64,000 nt of DNA from Primulina eburnea (GCF_022965805.1 NC_133109.1:1193001-1257000), one strand, 5' to 3'; shown: positions 23,150 through 34,408, numbered from the stretch's first letter. Program-made: numbers and translations. The notes: generated by a model not told the origin, from the letters alone.

Positions 23150-23384
23150 TTCGGATCGTCCGAAGTTGGTTCGGATCGTCCGAAGTGGGTTCGGATCGTC
23201 CGTTCTGTTCGGAGTCAGACGAGTCATGTCATGTCAGAGTTCGGATCGTCCGATCAGGGTTCGGATCGTCCGAAGACAGGTGGCTGGACACGTGGAAGAC
23301 ATGCAATGTTCGGATCGTCCGAAGTGGATCGGATCGTCCGAAGTGTACCGGATCGGAGCGTCCGAAGTGGATCGGATCGTCCGA
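23150..23384 (+). promoter_or_regulatory. Array of CGGATCGTCCG near-palindromes upstream of the TATA box
   Basis: Eight exact copies of CGGATCGTCCG and one variant (CGGAGCGTCCG) in 235 bp, mostly followed by AAGTGG or AAGTTGG. Spacing varies between about 15 and 45 bp. The array ends 9 bp before the TATA box at 23393. The layout is that of a clustered transcription-factor binding region in U3; the factor is unknown. Confidence 0.8.
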
Positions 23385-23392
23385 TCGTTGTC

Positions 23393-23400
23393 TATAAATA
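23393..23400 (+). promoter_or_regulatory. TATA box of the gypsy 5' LTR
   Basis: TATAAATA in the context GTCTATAAATAGAAGCG, immediately after the near-palindrome array. Likely drives element transcription. Confidence 0.8.
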
Positions 23401-24414
23401 GAAGCGCGAGGCTTCACTTTTCACTCGCCAATTCCGAGAGTTCCAGAGCGTTTTAGTCGTTTCTGATGGGTTTCTAGTCTTTTCCCGAGGTTCGGGCACT
23501 AGCGGGGAGCTACTGGTTTTGTAGCGGAGCTGTGCTCTAGTTGGGGGCTAGCGGCATCAGTAGGCTGACTACGGACGCAGGTATAGTTCTGGGTTCCCTT
23601 TGAGATTTGGGAGTATCTATTAGTCTAGCTAAGGCTTTTAGATGTGGTTTAGTGATATGGTATCACTTGGATTGTAGGCTTGATTCTAGGGCTGATTGCT
23701 AGGATCTACTGGTTTGAGGTACGAAAGTACTATCCGAGATAGCAGGATTGAGTATGCTTTACTATGTGTTGCATGTTTATATGTTGCATTATTATCTGTC
23801 ATATGATGCATGGTTTATTATGCGGCATTTGCATAATCATGTTGAGCCTGATTATCTTTGAGATAGCCTGTTGAGAGGGTGCTCAGCCCTCGTTTGTTGT
23901 GGATGGTTGGACCCCGTTGGCCGACGGTGGTCAGGTCACCGGTATATCCACAGGTTTATTTTGGTATGGGAGCCACCTCCTGGTGCGACGGCGCAGAGTG
24001 CTACATACCTTGACGTCATTTGTCTGAGCAGTATTTCGATATACCCAGATCCTGGTATCCAGTACATTTTGCATACATGCATGTCATAGTCTTGTATACT
24101 CATGCTTTCGGTACTGAGCGTTTTATGCTCACGTCCTCGGTTTATCTCTGTTTTGGACACCCTATTCGATGGGGCAGGTCTCAGGTTAGACGGTCCAGGA
24201 GGGAGTGGACAGGGAGCTGGCAGAGGTTGACCTGTAGTTGTTGGTATTTGTTCTTGGTATTTAGTTCGATCTGGTTGTTGAATATTTTGTACTTACAGAT
24301 TCGATTGGGTTGTATTACTGTTTTTCCGCTGTTTACCTGATTCAGTTTTAAATGTTAATTTTGCATGCTTAAGTTCTGATTAGTAGGTGATTCTGGAACG
24401 GGTCACTACATTTA

Positions 24415-24426
24415 TGGTATCAGAGC
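24415..24426 (+). promoter_or_regulatory. Primer binding site of the gypsy element
   Basis: TGGTATCAGAGC, four bases after the LTR end; matches the 3' end of initiator tRNA-Met. Confidence 0.88.
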
Positions 24427-24496
24427 ATGCATTAAGATTTTGGGATTTAGAACTGTTCTTTTGAGTTTAATCTCTGGTAACTTTTGTAGCTAAGAG

Positions 24497-26296
24497 ATGT
24501 CTAGTTTTGACGACGATGCTAGTAGTCATGGAAGCGTTGGACGCTGGGGAGACCGCGACGATCGGGAACGTCGTCAAGAGCATCGAGAACGTCGTCAACA
24601 CCGTCGTGATGAGCCTCGGAGTTTTAGTATGCATCGGTTCTTGCAGATGGGGCCGAAACCTCTTTCGGGCGGTGAGACTCCGGATGTTGCGGAGAACTGG
24701 CTTGAGAGGATGGAGAGCTGCTTCAAGACTTTTCAGTGCTCGGCGGAGCAGCAGATTGATACCCTTGATTTCTTGCTGGAGGGTGGTGCGCGCAAGTGGT
24801 GGAGGTCTACCTCTGCACCGATAGTTCAGCGACAGGGTCGAGTTCTTTGGGCCGATTTCCGAGCCGCTTTCATGTTGCTTTACTTTCCGCCAGCTCTTCT
24901 GCAGACCAAGGCGATTGAGTTGATCAATCTGAAGCAGGGAAGTTTGTCTGTTGATGAGTATCAGCAGAAGTTCTTTGAGTTGCTTCCATATGTTCCGCAT
25001 GTCAGTGACAATGCTAGTGCCAAGTATAACCATTTTCTTCAGGGCCTCAATCAGGAGATTTATGATCGGGTTGTTGTCTGCGATGATCCGACATCGTATG
25101 AGGGCCTTGTAAATCGTTGTCGCCAGGCTGAGGGCAGTTTGTTGAGAAGTCGAGCCATGCAGTCTGCTCGTCCTACTAGTTCTTTGGGTCCCCGCGCCCA
25201 AGCATTTAAGAAGGCTGGATCTACTTCTTCTTCCTCTGGATCTGGAGGAGTTCACCATTTTGGGAAGAAGAGGGGCCCGTGTCAGCACTGCGGGAAGGAT
25301 CACCCGACGGAGCGTTGTCGCAGGGTTGCGGGTGCTTGTTACAAGTGCGGTCAGATGGGCCACATGAAGAGAGATTGTCCACAGACGGGCGGAGGATCAG
25401 GATCTGGTTCTCATGCTTCAGTTCATCAGAGGCCACAGCAGGGACAGTCTACTCAGGGTTCTAACCTCCGACCGCGTACTCAAGGGCAGGTCTTTGCTCT
25501 TAACCAGGATCAGGCGGCTGAGGAGAACGAGAGAGTTATCGCAGGTGTGTTTTTATTATGTGGATTACCTGCTTACGTTCTCATTGACACTGGTGCATCG
25601 CATTCATTCATATCTGCGAGGTTTGCTAAGCGTCATGCATTACCCTTCACTTCTTTGGACGTTGTGGTATCTGTTTCCACACCGATGGGTCATTCGGTGT
25701 TAGCTAAACGTCTAGTTTTGGGTTGTCCTCTAGAGTTTGAGGGTAATATTTTAACTGCTAATTTGATGATTCTTGCGATGGAGGATTTTGATTGCATTCT
25801 GGGAATAGATGTGCTGACTGTGTTTAGAGCTACTGTGGACTGTTATCAGAAGTTTGTGCAGTTTCGTCCAGTTGAGGGCGACATTTGGTTTTTCTATGGA
25901 GAGGGAGCGCGACCCCCGATGCCTGTGGTTTCTGCTCTGAAAGCCTGTCGTGCTTTAGAGTCGGGCGGGGAAGGCTACCTTATCTATGCTATTGATTCGT
26001 CCGCAGTTAGTGTCGGTATCAGTGACATTCCAGTGGTTTGCGATTTTCCGGATGTTTTTCCCGAGGAGATTCCTGGTTTTCCTCCCGTTCGGGAAGTGGA
26101 TTTCGGCATTGATTTAGTGCCAGGCACGGCACCAATCTCTAGGGCTCCTTATCGTTTAGCTCCATCGGAGATGCAAGAATTGAAACAGCAGTTGCAGGAT
26201 CTTCTTGACAAGGGGTACATTGACCCAGTGTGTCCCCGTGGGGAGCACCAGTTCTTTTTGTCAAAAAGAAGGATGGTTCTATGCGGCTCTGCATAG
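24497..26296 (+). pseudogene. Gypsy gag-protease, frame lost at start of RT
   Basis: A 599-codon ORF from the ATG at 24497. A retrotransposon gag domain lies at about residues 55-215 (ENWLERMESCFKTF, ALLQTKAIELINLKQG). Cysteine-rich CQHCGKDHPTERC and the zinc knuckle CYKCGQMGHMKRDC follow at about 281-294. The aspartic protease motif VLIDTGASHSFIS is near residues 360-372, then DCILGIDVL. The pre-RT sequence FPEEIPGFPPVREVDFGIDL follows. Near 26230 the sequence changes frame by one base and this ORF runs on into a meaningless tail of about 20 residues. The pol reading continues in the ORF at 26230-28923. Confidence 0.92.
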
Positions 26297-28923
26297 ATTA
26301 TTGGCAGTTGAATCGTGCGACGATAAAGAATAAGTATCCGTTGCCACGGATTGATGATTTATTTGATCAACTGCAAGGTACCTCTGTGTATTCCAAGATT
26401 GATTTAAGGTCTGGTTATCATCAGCTTCGAGTTCATCAGGGAGATATATCGAAGACTGCATTCAGGACCCGGTATGGGCATTATGAGTTTCTGGTTATGC
26501 CTTTTGGGGTGACGAATGCACCAGCAGTTTTTATGGATCTGATGAATCGGGTTTTTCGGGAATTCTTGGATAAGTTTGTTGTGGTGTTTATAGATGATAT
26601 CTTAATCTATTCGCATGATCAGCAAGAACACGCACAACACTTAAGGATTATTTTACAGACACTTCGCGAGAATCAGCTTTATGCGAAGTTGAGTAAATGT
26701 GAGTTTTGGATTGACAGGGTTGTATTCTTTGGTCATGTCATTTCTAGCGAGGGAGTTTCAGTTGACCCGAGCAAGGTGGAAGCGGTATTGAACTGGTCGC
26801 GTCCGACGACAGTAGCCGAGATCCGCAGTTTTCTGGGATTGGCTGGGTATTATCGCCGTTTCATTGCCAACTTCTCTCAGATTGCTAAGCCACTCACTCA
26901 GCTCACTCGGAAAGATGTTTCATTTGAGTGGACATCAGAGTGCGAAGAGAGTTTCTGGGAACTTCGCAGACGTTTGACATCTGCGCCTGTTTTGGCTTTA
27001 CCGTCTGGATCTGGTGGTTTCAGTGTTTACACCGATGCCTCTTTGCAGGGACTAGGGTGTGTTCTGATGCAGAATGAGCATGTGATTGCTTATGCGTCGA
27101 GACAATTAAAGCCTCATGAGGAAAACTATCCTGTTCATGATCTGGAATTAGCAGCGATCGTTTTTGCTTTGAAAATCTGGCGCCATTATCTGTATGGTGA
27201 GCGATTTGAGATCTTCACTGATCATAAGAGTTTGAAGTATCTGTTCACTCAGGCTGAGTTGAACATGCGTCAGCGTCGTTGGATGGATCTACTCAAAGAT
27301 TACGATTGTGAGATCAAGTATCATCCAGGATCTGCGAATCTCACGGCCGATGCTCTTAGCCGCAAGGTGAGGTTATCTGCTCTTCAGACTTGTGCTGTAT
27401 CTGGGATTATTCAGGATTTCTGTTCGATGGGATTCAATTGTAAGCATCGGAAGGGAACAGAGAGTATCCGTATAGCTACTATTTTGTCCGAGCCAGTTTT
27501 GTATTCTCGGATTAGAGATGCTCAGATGTCTGATTCTAAGGTTCAGAAATTAGCTCGGTTGGCTGATGGAGATAATACTTCTGGATTCCACTATCAGTCC
27601 GAGGGTCTTTTGTGCTTATCTGGTCGTGTTGTTGTACCGGAAGATGACACTTTGAGGGAGGAGATTTTGTCCCAGGCTCATCGTAGCAAGTTGAGTGTTC
27701 ATCCAGGGAGCAACAAGATGTATAAGGATTTGAGGACTCGATTTTGGTGGAAAGGTATGAAACGTAATGTTTATCAGTATGTCTCCAAGTGCCTAGTCTG
27801 TCAGCAGGTAAAGGCTGAGTATCGACGACCTGGAGGTTTGTTGCAGAATCTTCCTATTCCAGAGTGGAAGTGGGAGCATATCACGATGGACTTCGTGACT
27901 CACTTGCCTATGTCTGTGGGGAATAGAGATGCTATCTGGGTGGTAGTGGATCGACTTACTAAGTCTGCCCATTTTCTTCCGTATAACAGAGATTTCACTT
28001 TCGATCGGATGGCACGGTTGTACATTCAGGAGATTGTACGGTTTCATGGTGTGTCCGTGAGTATCGTTAGTGACAGAGATCCTCGATTTACGTCTAGATT
28101 TTGGGGCAGCTTTCAGCAAGCTTTGGGCACTACCTTGAGTTTGAGTACTGCATATCACCCAGAGACTGACGGTCAGTCAGAGAGGACTATTCGTACTCTT
28201 GAGGATATGTTGAGATCTTGTGTGATGGATTTCGGGCCAGCTTGGCAGGATCATCTGCCACTAATAGAGTTTGCATACAACAACAGTTTTCATAGGAGTA
28301 TTGGTATGTCTCCGTTTGAAGCATTGTATGGTCGACGTTGTCGTACTCCCCTGTTCTGGGAAGAAGTCGGAGAACGACAGGTCGAGGGTCCAGAATTGAT
28401 TCAGCAGGCCATGGACAAAGTTCTTGTGATCAAACAGCGGATTAAGACTGCTCAGGATCGACAAGCAAGTTATGCGAACACCAAGCGCAGACCTCTTCAT
28501 TTTGATGCAGGCGAGAAAGTGTTTCTCAAGGTATCGCCTTTTCGGAGGATTCTGAGATTTGGACTCAAGGGTAAGCTATCTCCGAGATTCATTGGTCCTT
28601 TTGAGATCTTAGAATGTGTGGGAGATTTGGCCTACAGATTAGCTTTGCCACCGTATCTGTCTAGTGTTCACAATGTGTTTCATGTGTCCTTGCTGAGACG
28701 ATACGTAGCGGATGAGTCTCATGTTTTGCATCCAACAGAAGTTCAGCTGAATCCGGATTTGTCTTTTGTGGAAAGACCGGTTTCGATCTTAGACCGGAAG
28801 GATAAGGTACTGCGGAATAAGACTATTCCTCTTGTCTTAGTGCAGTGGCAGCGCCGAGGTACTGAAGAAGCTACTTGGGAACTAGAGAGTCGCATGCGGT
28901 CAGAGCATCCAGAATTGTTCTAG
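26230..28923 (+). pseudogene. Gypsy pol: reverse transcriptase, RNase H, integrase, chromodomain
   Basis: An open frame of 897 codons without internal stops, out of phase with gag-protease by one base. Reverse transcriptase: [41 protein letters not shown]. RNase [34 protein letters not shown]. The integrase zinc finger is [11 protein letters not shown]...[11 protein letters not shown], and its catalytic residues lie in [17 protein letters not shown] and [13 protein letters not shown]. The C-terminus has [25 protein letters not shown] and [11 protein letters not shown]. It stops at 28921. Apart from the frame change near 26230 it looks complete, in keeping with the near-identical LTRs. Confidence 0.93.
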
Positions 28924-29048
28924 TTGTAGTATTTTCAGTTATGATTGTAATTTCAGTTGTGCTTTCAGTTGTAATTCATTCTTAAGTTGAATGTATTGTT
29001 GTTCAGAATTGTCATTCTTCAGACTCGATTTCGCGGACGAAATCCTTT

Positions 29049-29062
29049 TTAGAGGGGGAGAA
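29049..29062 (+). promoter_or_regulatory. Polypurine tract of the gypsy element
   Basis: TTTAGAGGGGGAGAA directly before the 3' LTR. Confidence 0.85.
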
Positions 29063-30400
29063 TGTAGTATCCCGATGCCTAATTTGAGTTAATTATTGGA
29101 TTAATTGTATTTCGGTGGGATCGGAAGGACAGAACCGGGTTCGGATCGTCCGAAGTTGGTTCGGATCGTCCGAAGTGGGTTCGGATCGTCCGTTCTGTTC
29201 GGAGTCAGACGAGTCATGTCATGTCAGAGTTCGGATCGTCCGATCAGGGTTCGGATCGTCCGAAGACAGGTGGCTGGACACGTGGAAGACATGCAATGTT
29301 CGGATCGTCCGAAGTGGATCGGATCGTCCGAAGTGTACCGGATCGGAGCGTCCGAAGTGGATCGGATCGTCCGATCGTTGTCTATAAATAGAAGCGCGAG
29401 GCTTCACTTTTCACTCGCCAATTCCGAGAGTTCCAGAGCGTTTTAGTCGTTTCTGATGGGTTTCTAGTCTTTTCCCGAGGTTCGGGCACTAGCGGGGAGC
29501 TACTGGTTTTGTAGCGGAGCTGTGCTCTAGTTGGGGGCTAGCGGCATCAGTAGGCTGACTACGGACGCAGGTATAGTTATGGGTTCCCTTTGAGATTTGG
29601 GAGTATCTATTAGTCTAGCTAAGGCTTTTAGATGTGGTTTAGTGATATGGTATCACTTGGATTGTAGGCTTGATTCTAGGGCTGATTGCTAGGATCTACT
29701 GGTTTGAGGTACGAAAGTACTATCCGAGATAGCAGGATTGAGTATGCTTTACTATGTGTTGCATGTTTATATGTTGCATTATTATCTGTCATATGATGCA
29801 TGGTTTATTATGCGGCATTTGCATAATCATGTTGAGCCTGATTATCTTTGAGATAGCCTGTTGAGAGGGTGCTCAGCCCTCGTTTGTTGTGGATGGTTGG
29901 ACCCCGTTGGCCGACGGTGGTCAGGTCACCGGTATATCCACAGGTTTATTTTGGTATGGGAGCCACCTCCTGGTGCGACGGCGCAGAGTGCTACATACCT
30001 TGACGTCATTTGTCTGAGCAGTATTTCGATATACCCAGATCCTGGTATCCAGTACATTTTGCATACATGCATGTCATAGTCTTGTATACTCATGCTTTCG
30101 GTACTGAGCGTTTTATGCTCACGTCCTCGGTTTATCTCTGTTTTGGACACCCTATTCGATGGGGCAGGTCTCAGGTTAGACGGTCCAGGAGGGAGTGGAC
30201 AGGGAGCTGGCAGAGGTTGACCTGTAGTTGTTGGTATTTGTTCTTGGTATTTAGTTCGATCTGGTTGTTGAATATTTTGTACTTACAGATTCGATTGGGT
30301 TGTATTACTGTTTTTCCGCTGTTTACCTGATTCAGTTTTAAATGTTAATTTTGCATGCTTAAGTTCTGATTAGTAGGTGATTCTGGAACGGGTCACTACA
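29063..30400 (+). repeat. 3' LTR of the gypsy element in the LINE
   Basis: 1,338 bp, near-identical to 23073-24410, including the near-palindrome array (29140-29374) and TATA box (29383-29390). Its promoter points toward the beta-carotene hydroxylase gene, whose start codon is about 1.5 kb downstream of the LTR end. Confidence 0.95.
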
Positions 30401-30405
30401 GAAAT

Positions 30406-31531
30406 ACTGAACATCCCTATGCACCTGGACACTGAAAGAGACAAATACATATGGCATCATGGGAATAATGGGCAATACGCAGTACGCTCAGGGTACAAAA
30501 TTGCTCAAGAGATCCTAGGGGCGGGTGCAGATAATAGGATCGAAGGTGAGTGGCAGAAAATTTGGAATCTAAAAATCCCACCCAAGGTAAAAACTTTTCT
30601 ATGGCGTACAGCTAGGGACGTTTTACCGAATAGAGGAAATCTTCAAAAGAAACATATAACAGTACCAATCTCATGTGCTACCTGTGGAAGCGAATGGGAA
30701 AATTCCTGGCACCTCTTCATTTTCTGCCCCCTAGCAAAACAATGCTGGGAGGAAATCGATATGTGGCAACTAGTGCTATCATTATCAAACGAGGCAGAAG
30801 GCTTTGTGCAATGGCTATTCCAAATCCTCAGTAAGGCTCCTGAAACAGCAGTAGAAAAAATTGCAATGGTGCTATGGGGTATATGGAGAGCTCGAAATGA
30901 GAAACTATGGAACAGGATATCGACTACAGCCCATCAAGTTGTTGATGCAGCGATGAAATTGCTATCTGACTGGAAAGGGGTGCGAGGCATAGTGAGATCA
31001 GCCGAAACCAATGGGCAGTTGGCAAACCAGCTGCACCTCTGGAAAAAACCACAAGCACCAAATCTAAAATGTAATGTAGATGCAACACTACAGAATGACA
31101 GGAGAATGACAGGACTGGGAATGGTGCTACGAGACTGCACGGGATCCTTCATAAGAGCCAGAACAAATGCCCTCCCAGGACTAGTGGGAATCAAAGAAGC
31201 TGAAGCAATGGCTTTTAAGGAGGCTCTTAGCTGGGTAGAGAACATGGACCTACATGAGGTAATATTTGAATCAGGCTCAAAAAATGTAATCGACGCAATT
31301 AATTCCCGAGGTGAAGATGATTCAGAATTTGGAATGTTGATTTCTGCGTGCCGAGTAACTCTTCGTCAACGACCATCATACAAGGTCTGTTTCACACGAC
31401 GACAAGCAAATAAGGTTGCCCATAACCTTGCTAGGGCATCTTGTTTCCACGCTCGTCCCATGATCTGGACTTTACCACCAGATTATATTATTGATGTTTT
31501 GCATGAAGACTGTAATGACTCTTTAGCGTAA
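30406..31531 (+). pseudogene. LINE ORF2, zinc-binding and RNase H end
   Basis: Continuation of ORF2 after the gypsy insertion. It starts within the zf-RVT region (WKIPPKVKTFLWR-like context, CATCGSEWENSWHLFIFC). It ends with a plant-type RNase H domain: CNVDATLQNDRRMTGLGMVL with the first catalytic Asp, and KEAEAMAFKEAL with the catalytic Glu. The stop is at 31529. Once the insertion (7,328 bp plus 5 bp) is allowed for, the phase agrees with the upstream part. The two parts add up to about 1,364 codons, a normal length for plant L1 ORF2. Confidence 0.9.
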
Positions 31532-31572
31532 TAAATTATATAATTCTGTCAAAAAAAAAAAACCCTTAATTT

Positions 31573-31913
31573 ATTTGTAGGGAGATGAGAGCAACATATT
31601 TTTATAAATTATAGTTACAAATTATAACAAATCAACTTATAATTGATAATGACATAGATTCAAATTAAATGGTAACAAATTGTGTAGAGAAACACAGCGA
31701 CGTCACAGAGTGGCATTTTGGTAATTTACAGAAAGACAAGCGTCAAATGTCCAACAGAAAACACCGAACCTTTCCAGCACATGCAGAAGCCTCCAGTCTC
31801 CGGTATAAAACCAGACCCCGAAAGCGAATTCTCCAAACCCAGCCAGTGGTCTACATCCGTCTGACCCGACCTCCCCTCGAAAATCCTTCACCACCTCCCC
31901 GGAACCACCGTCC
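31573..31913 (+). promoter_or_regulatory. Promoter and 5' UTR of the beta-carotene hydroxylase gene
   Basis: About 340 bp remain between the LINE target duplication and the start codon. A TATA-like TATAAAA lies at 31804-31810, some 104 bp before the ATG. The segment just upstream contains GACGTCAC (an ACGT-core motif, near 31700), of the type bound by bZIP factors. Everything further upstream is LINE and gypsy DNA. Confidence 0.6.
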
Positions 31914-34110
31914 ATGGCCGCCGGATTGTCCCTTTCCACGAGCTGCAGAACCGTGGTACATTTCAAGCAAACCCCACGTCTCCCCACCTCGACCACTGCG
32001 CCCACTTTGCTTTTCTCCCCTCTCGAGAAATTTCGCTTGATTTCGAGTTTTAAGAGGAGCAGGCCCGATTTGACGGTTTGCTTCGTGGTGGAGGAGGAGA
32101 AATTGGCGGAGGGATTAGTTGGCGGCTTGGAGGATGATTCAATCGTGGAGAGCGGAGAAGTGAGTGAGAATGAAATCTCCGCCCGGCGGGTTGCGGAGAA
32201 GATGGAGAGGAAGAGATCGGAGAGGTTCACTTATTTGGTTGCGGCGGTTATGTCCAGTTTCGGAATCACTTCAATGGCCGTGATGGCTGTTTACTACAGA
32301 TTTTCTTGGCAAATGGAGGTAAAATTTCAACTCCGTGATTACATCTAAAATCTATATATCAAAAAAAGGGGAAAAAATTCAATCAAAGGGTAATTTGATT
32401 TAACAAGCAACAATGGAGATTATAATGTGGGCAGCTTTTTTTTTTTCTTCTTTTTTTACTGCAGGGTGGAGAGATACCTTATACAGAAATGTTTGGTACA
32501 TTTGCTCTCTCTGTTGGTGCCGCTGTAAGTCCATTCCAATTCAATTTGTTGCCTAACAAATGTAATTATACTGTTTCGATATAGTAATATATTTCAAGTG
32601 ATAATTAATTTCTCTTCTTGAAATTGAATTCAGGTGGGAATGGAATTCTGGGCAAGATGGGCACATGAAGCCCTGTGGCATGCTTCATTGTGGCACATGC
32701 ACGAGGTTAGCTCATCACTAAAGTTTTAAATCGATTACACATAAAATTTCGAATTTTACATTTTCCTTAAAAGTCATAGGCTTATAGCCAAAAAGGGCTC
32801 TTTTTGTTTATACTATAAAATGACGTTTATCGAAACTAAGGTTGATGTTCTTGTTTCTTGTGTTGATTTCAGTCGCACCATAAACCAAGGGAAGGGCCAT
32901 TTGAGCTCAATGATGTGTTTGCTATCATTAATGCTGTTCCGGCCATTGCCTTGATGGCGTATGGTTTCTTCAATAAAGGCCTAATTCCTGGCCTCTGTTT
33001 TGGTGCTGTACGTATATATATATTCTCAATTCTCTTTATTTGATTATTATTATTATGAAATTTTTAGTTAGTAATCTTTCCAATAATGATTGCCATTAAC
33101 TAATAATCATAGCTCATCCAACATAGTTTGATGGTCGGGAGCTTTTTATTAAGATTAGGTCTTTTGTTAGGTCTTTTGTGAGACGGTGTCAGTAATATTT
33201 TTTCATTAATGACTTAAATAAGATATTTGTATCACAAAATACGACATGTGAAAACATCTCACACAATTTTTTGTTTTTTTTTATTAAAGTAGTGGCTATT
33301 GGGTATACACGAGTGAATTCACACTGCCTGGAATTTTTCAACGATCACAATTGAAAAGTACCAACTATTTGTCAAAAAAAATTTGCTGACAAATATTTGC
33401 CAACTATTTTCCATTTTGCTTTCCCAAAAAAAAAAAACTATTATTTGAAGTCAAACAATTCAAAATTCAACGTGTGGAGGGCGCTGATTGGGTGCAGGGT
33501 CTTGGGATAACCATGTTCGGGATTGCTTACATGTTCGTCCACGATGGTCTCGTCCACAAAAGATTTCCGGTGGGGCCAATCGCAAATGTGCCTTATTTTA
33601 GGAAAGTAGCCTCTGCCCATCAGGTATATATGTATGCATATTTGTTTTGTGAGTATCTTAGGAAATTCACACATTTGATAAACAAATATCATATGGGAAG
33701 TATTGACGTTCTATGTTTGCGTTGCGTGTATGTATTCATATTTAATATTTGTGTCGAATGAGACTTTTTCATTCGATTGATTGTGATACATGCATGTATA
33801 TTCTTGATCGAAGTTGGGTTGGTTGACATGTTTTTGCTGATTTCAGCTCCATCATTCGGAGAAGTTCAACGGGGTCCCGTATGGGCTGTTCCTCGGACCT
33901 AAGGTTGTCCACTTAGGCCTTGATTTTCCTTTTTTCTTTTGGTCGGTTTCGATAAATTTTTTTTTATTTAAATCATTTTTTTTGTGTGTTTTAATGGTTT
34001 AATTATTTTTATTTTTAATTTTTTGGGTGTAGGAACTTGAAGAGGTAGGAGGGCTTGAAGAGTTAGAGAAAGAAATCAATCGGAGAATTAGATTATCGAA
34101 GAGTTTGTGA
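31914..34110 (+). CDS. BCH: Beta-carotene 3-hydroxylase (non-heme di-iron), 7 exons
   Basis: Hydroxylates the beta rings of beta-carotene via beta-cryptoxanthin to zeaxanthin in plastid membranes, using ferredoxin and oxygen (known for the family). Exons: 31914-32318, 32465-32524, 32634-32705, 32873-33007, 33498-33623, 33847-33903, 34033-34110. All introns are GT-AG and phase 0. The product is 310 residues, a normal length. The Ser/Thr/Arg-rich N-terminus is a likely plastid transit peptide. Hydrophobic segments start at about residue 105. The histidine clusters of the hydroxylase family are all present: HX4H at 166-171, HX2HH at 178-182, HX4H at 239-244 and HX2HH at 265-269. SSFGITSMAVMAVYYRFSWQ and HHSEKFNGVPYGLFLGPKEL are highly typical. 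The gene looks intact. A LINE lies just upstream and a MITE remnant sits in intron 4. Confidence 0.96.
33169..33273. mobile_element. GTGAGAC MITE remnant in BCH intron 4
   Basis: Fragment with GGTCTTTTGTGAGACGGTGTC, CTTAAATAAGATATTTGT and CATCTCACACAATTTTTTG. The central block is deleted. It lies within the 490-bp intron 33008-33497, away from both splice sites. Confidence 0.7.
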
Positions 34111-34228
34111 TTAAATTTTGTTTTAGAGGAAAAATGTTATAGATGTTACTGTAAATTGATTGAATGTTTTTTTAATACATGGAATACTGTGATTTAAATT
34201 ATTTCTAAGATGTGATAATATTTATTGA

Positions 34229-34408
34229 TTACGTTTTTTGTGAAACGGTCTCAAGAATCTTTATCTGTGAGACGGGTCGATCTTACCGATATTCACAATA
34301 AAAAGTAATACTATTAGCATAAAAAGTAATATTTTTTCATGTATAACTTAAATAAGAGATCCGTCTAAAAAATACTACCCGTGAGACTGTCTTACACAAG
34401 TTTTTATC
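34229..34408. mobile_element. GTGAGAC MITE downstream of BCH
   Basis: Nearly full-length copy: TTTTTGTGAAACGGTCTCAAG at the left, ACCGATATTCACAATAAAAA in the core, and GACTGTCTTACACAAGTTTT at the right. It begins about 120 bp after the BCH stop codon and may lie in or near the 3' UTR. Confidence 0.78.

Larger units (their letters stand above)
23073..24410 (+). repeat. 5' LTR of the gypsy element in the LINE
   Basis: 1,338 bp, TGTAGTATCCCGATGCC to GGTCACTACA. Differs from the 3' LTR at one base that I can see (C at 23589 versus A at 29579). Contains the TCGGATCGTCCGA array and a TATA box. ORFs inside the LTR are not regarded as genes. Confidence 0.95.
23073..30400 (+). mobile_element. Ty3/gypsy chromovirus inserted in the LINE
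   Basis: A 7,328-bp element flanked by GAAAT (23068-23072 and 30401-30405). It has 1,338-bp LTRs, an initiator-Met primer binding site, gag-protease, reverse transcriptase-RNase H-integrase with a C-terminal chromodomain-like end, and a polypurine tract. Integrase after RNase H defines Ty3/gypsy. The ending EEATWELE...HPELF is typical of the Tekay/Del-type chromoviruses. I find one difference between the LTRs, so insertion is very recent. One frame change near 26230 separates gag-protease from pol. Confidence 0.95.
18732..31560 (+). mobile_element. L1-type LINE, full length, interrupted by a gypsy element
   Basis: A non-LTR retrotransposon with a 5' leader holding short tandem repeats, ORF1, ORF2 and a short A tail. 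A 12-bp direct repeat, AACCCTTAATTT, flanks it at 18720-18731 and 31561-31572, consistent with target-primed reverse transcription. Without the gypsy insertion (23073-30400) and its 5-bp duplication, the element is about 5.5 kb. ORF2 carries two in-frame stops, so the element is dead as read. The exact boundary at the A tail is uncertain by a couple of bases. Confidence 0.88.

Noticed and set aside
23150..23384. CRISPR-like array
   Set aside because: Repeats are 11-13 bp with irregular, related spacers in a plant LTR; not a CRISPR.
23115..24340. ORFs inside the gypsy LTR (also at 29105-30330)
   Set aside because: Duplicated exactly in both LTRs; the arginine/serine pattern comes from the CGGATCGTCCG array.
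20104..31531. Endonuclease, reverse transcriptase and RNase H ORFs as separate cellular genes
   Set aside because: Same phase after allowing for the gypsy insertion, same order as LINE ORF2, and flanked by LINE target duplications.
31703..32230. Minus-strand ORF of 175 codons opposite BCH exon 1
   Set aside because: Antisense shadow of the BCH transit-peptide exon; no domain.
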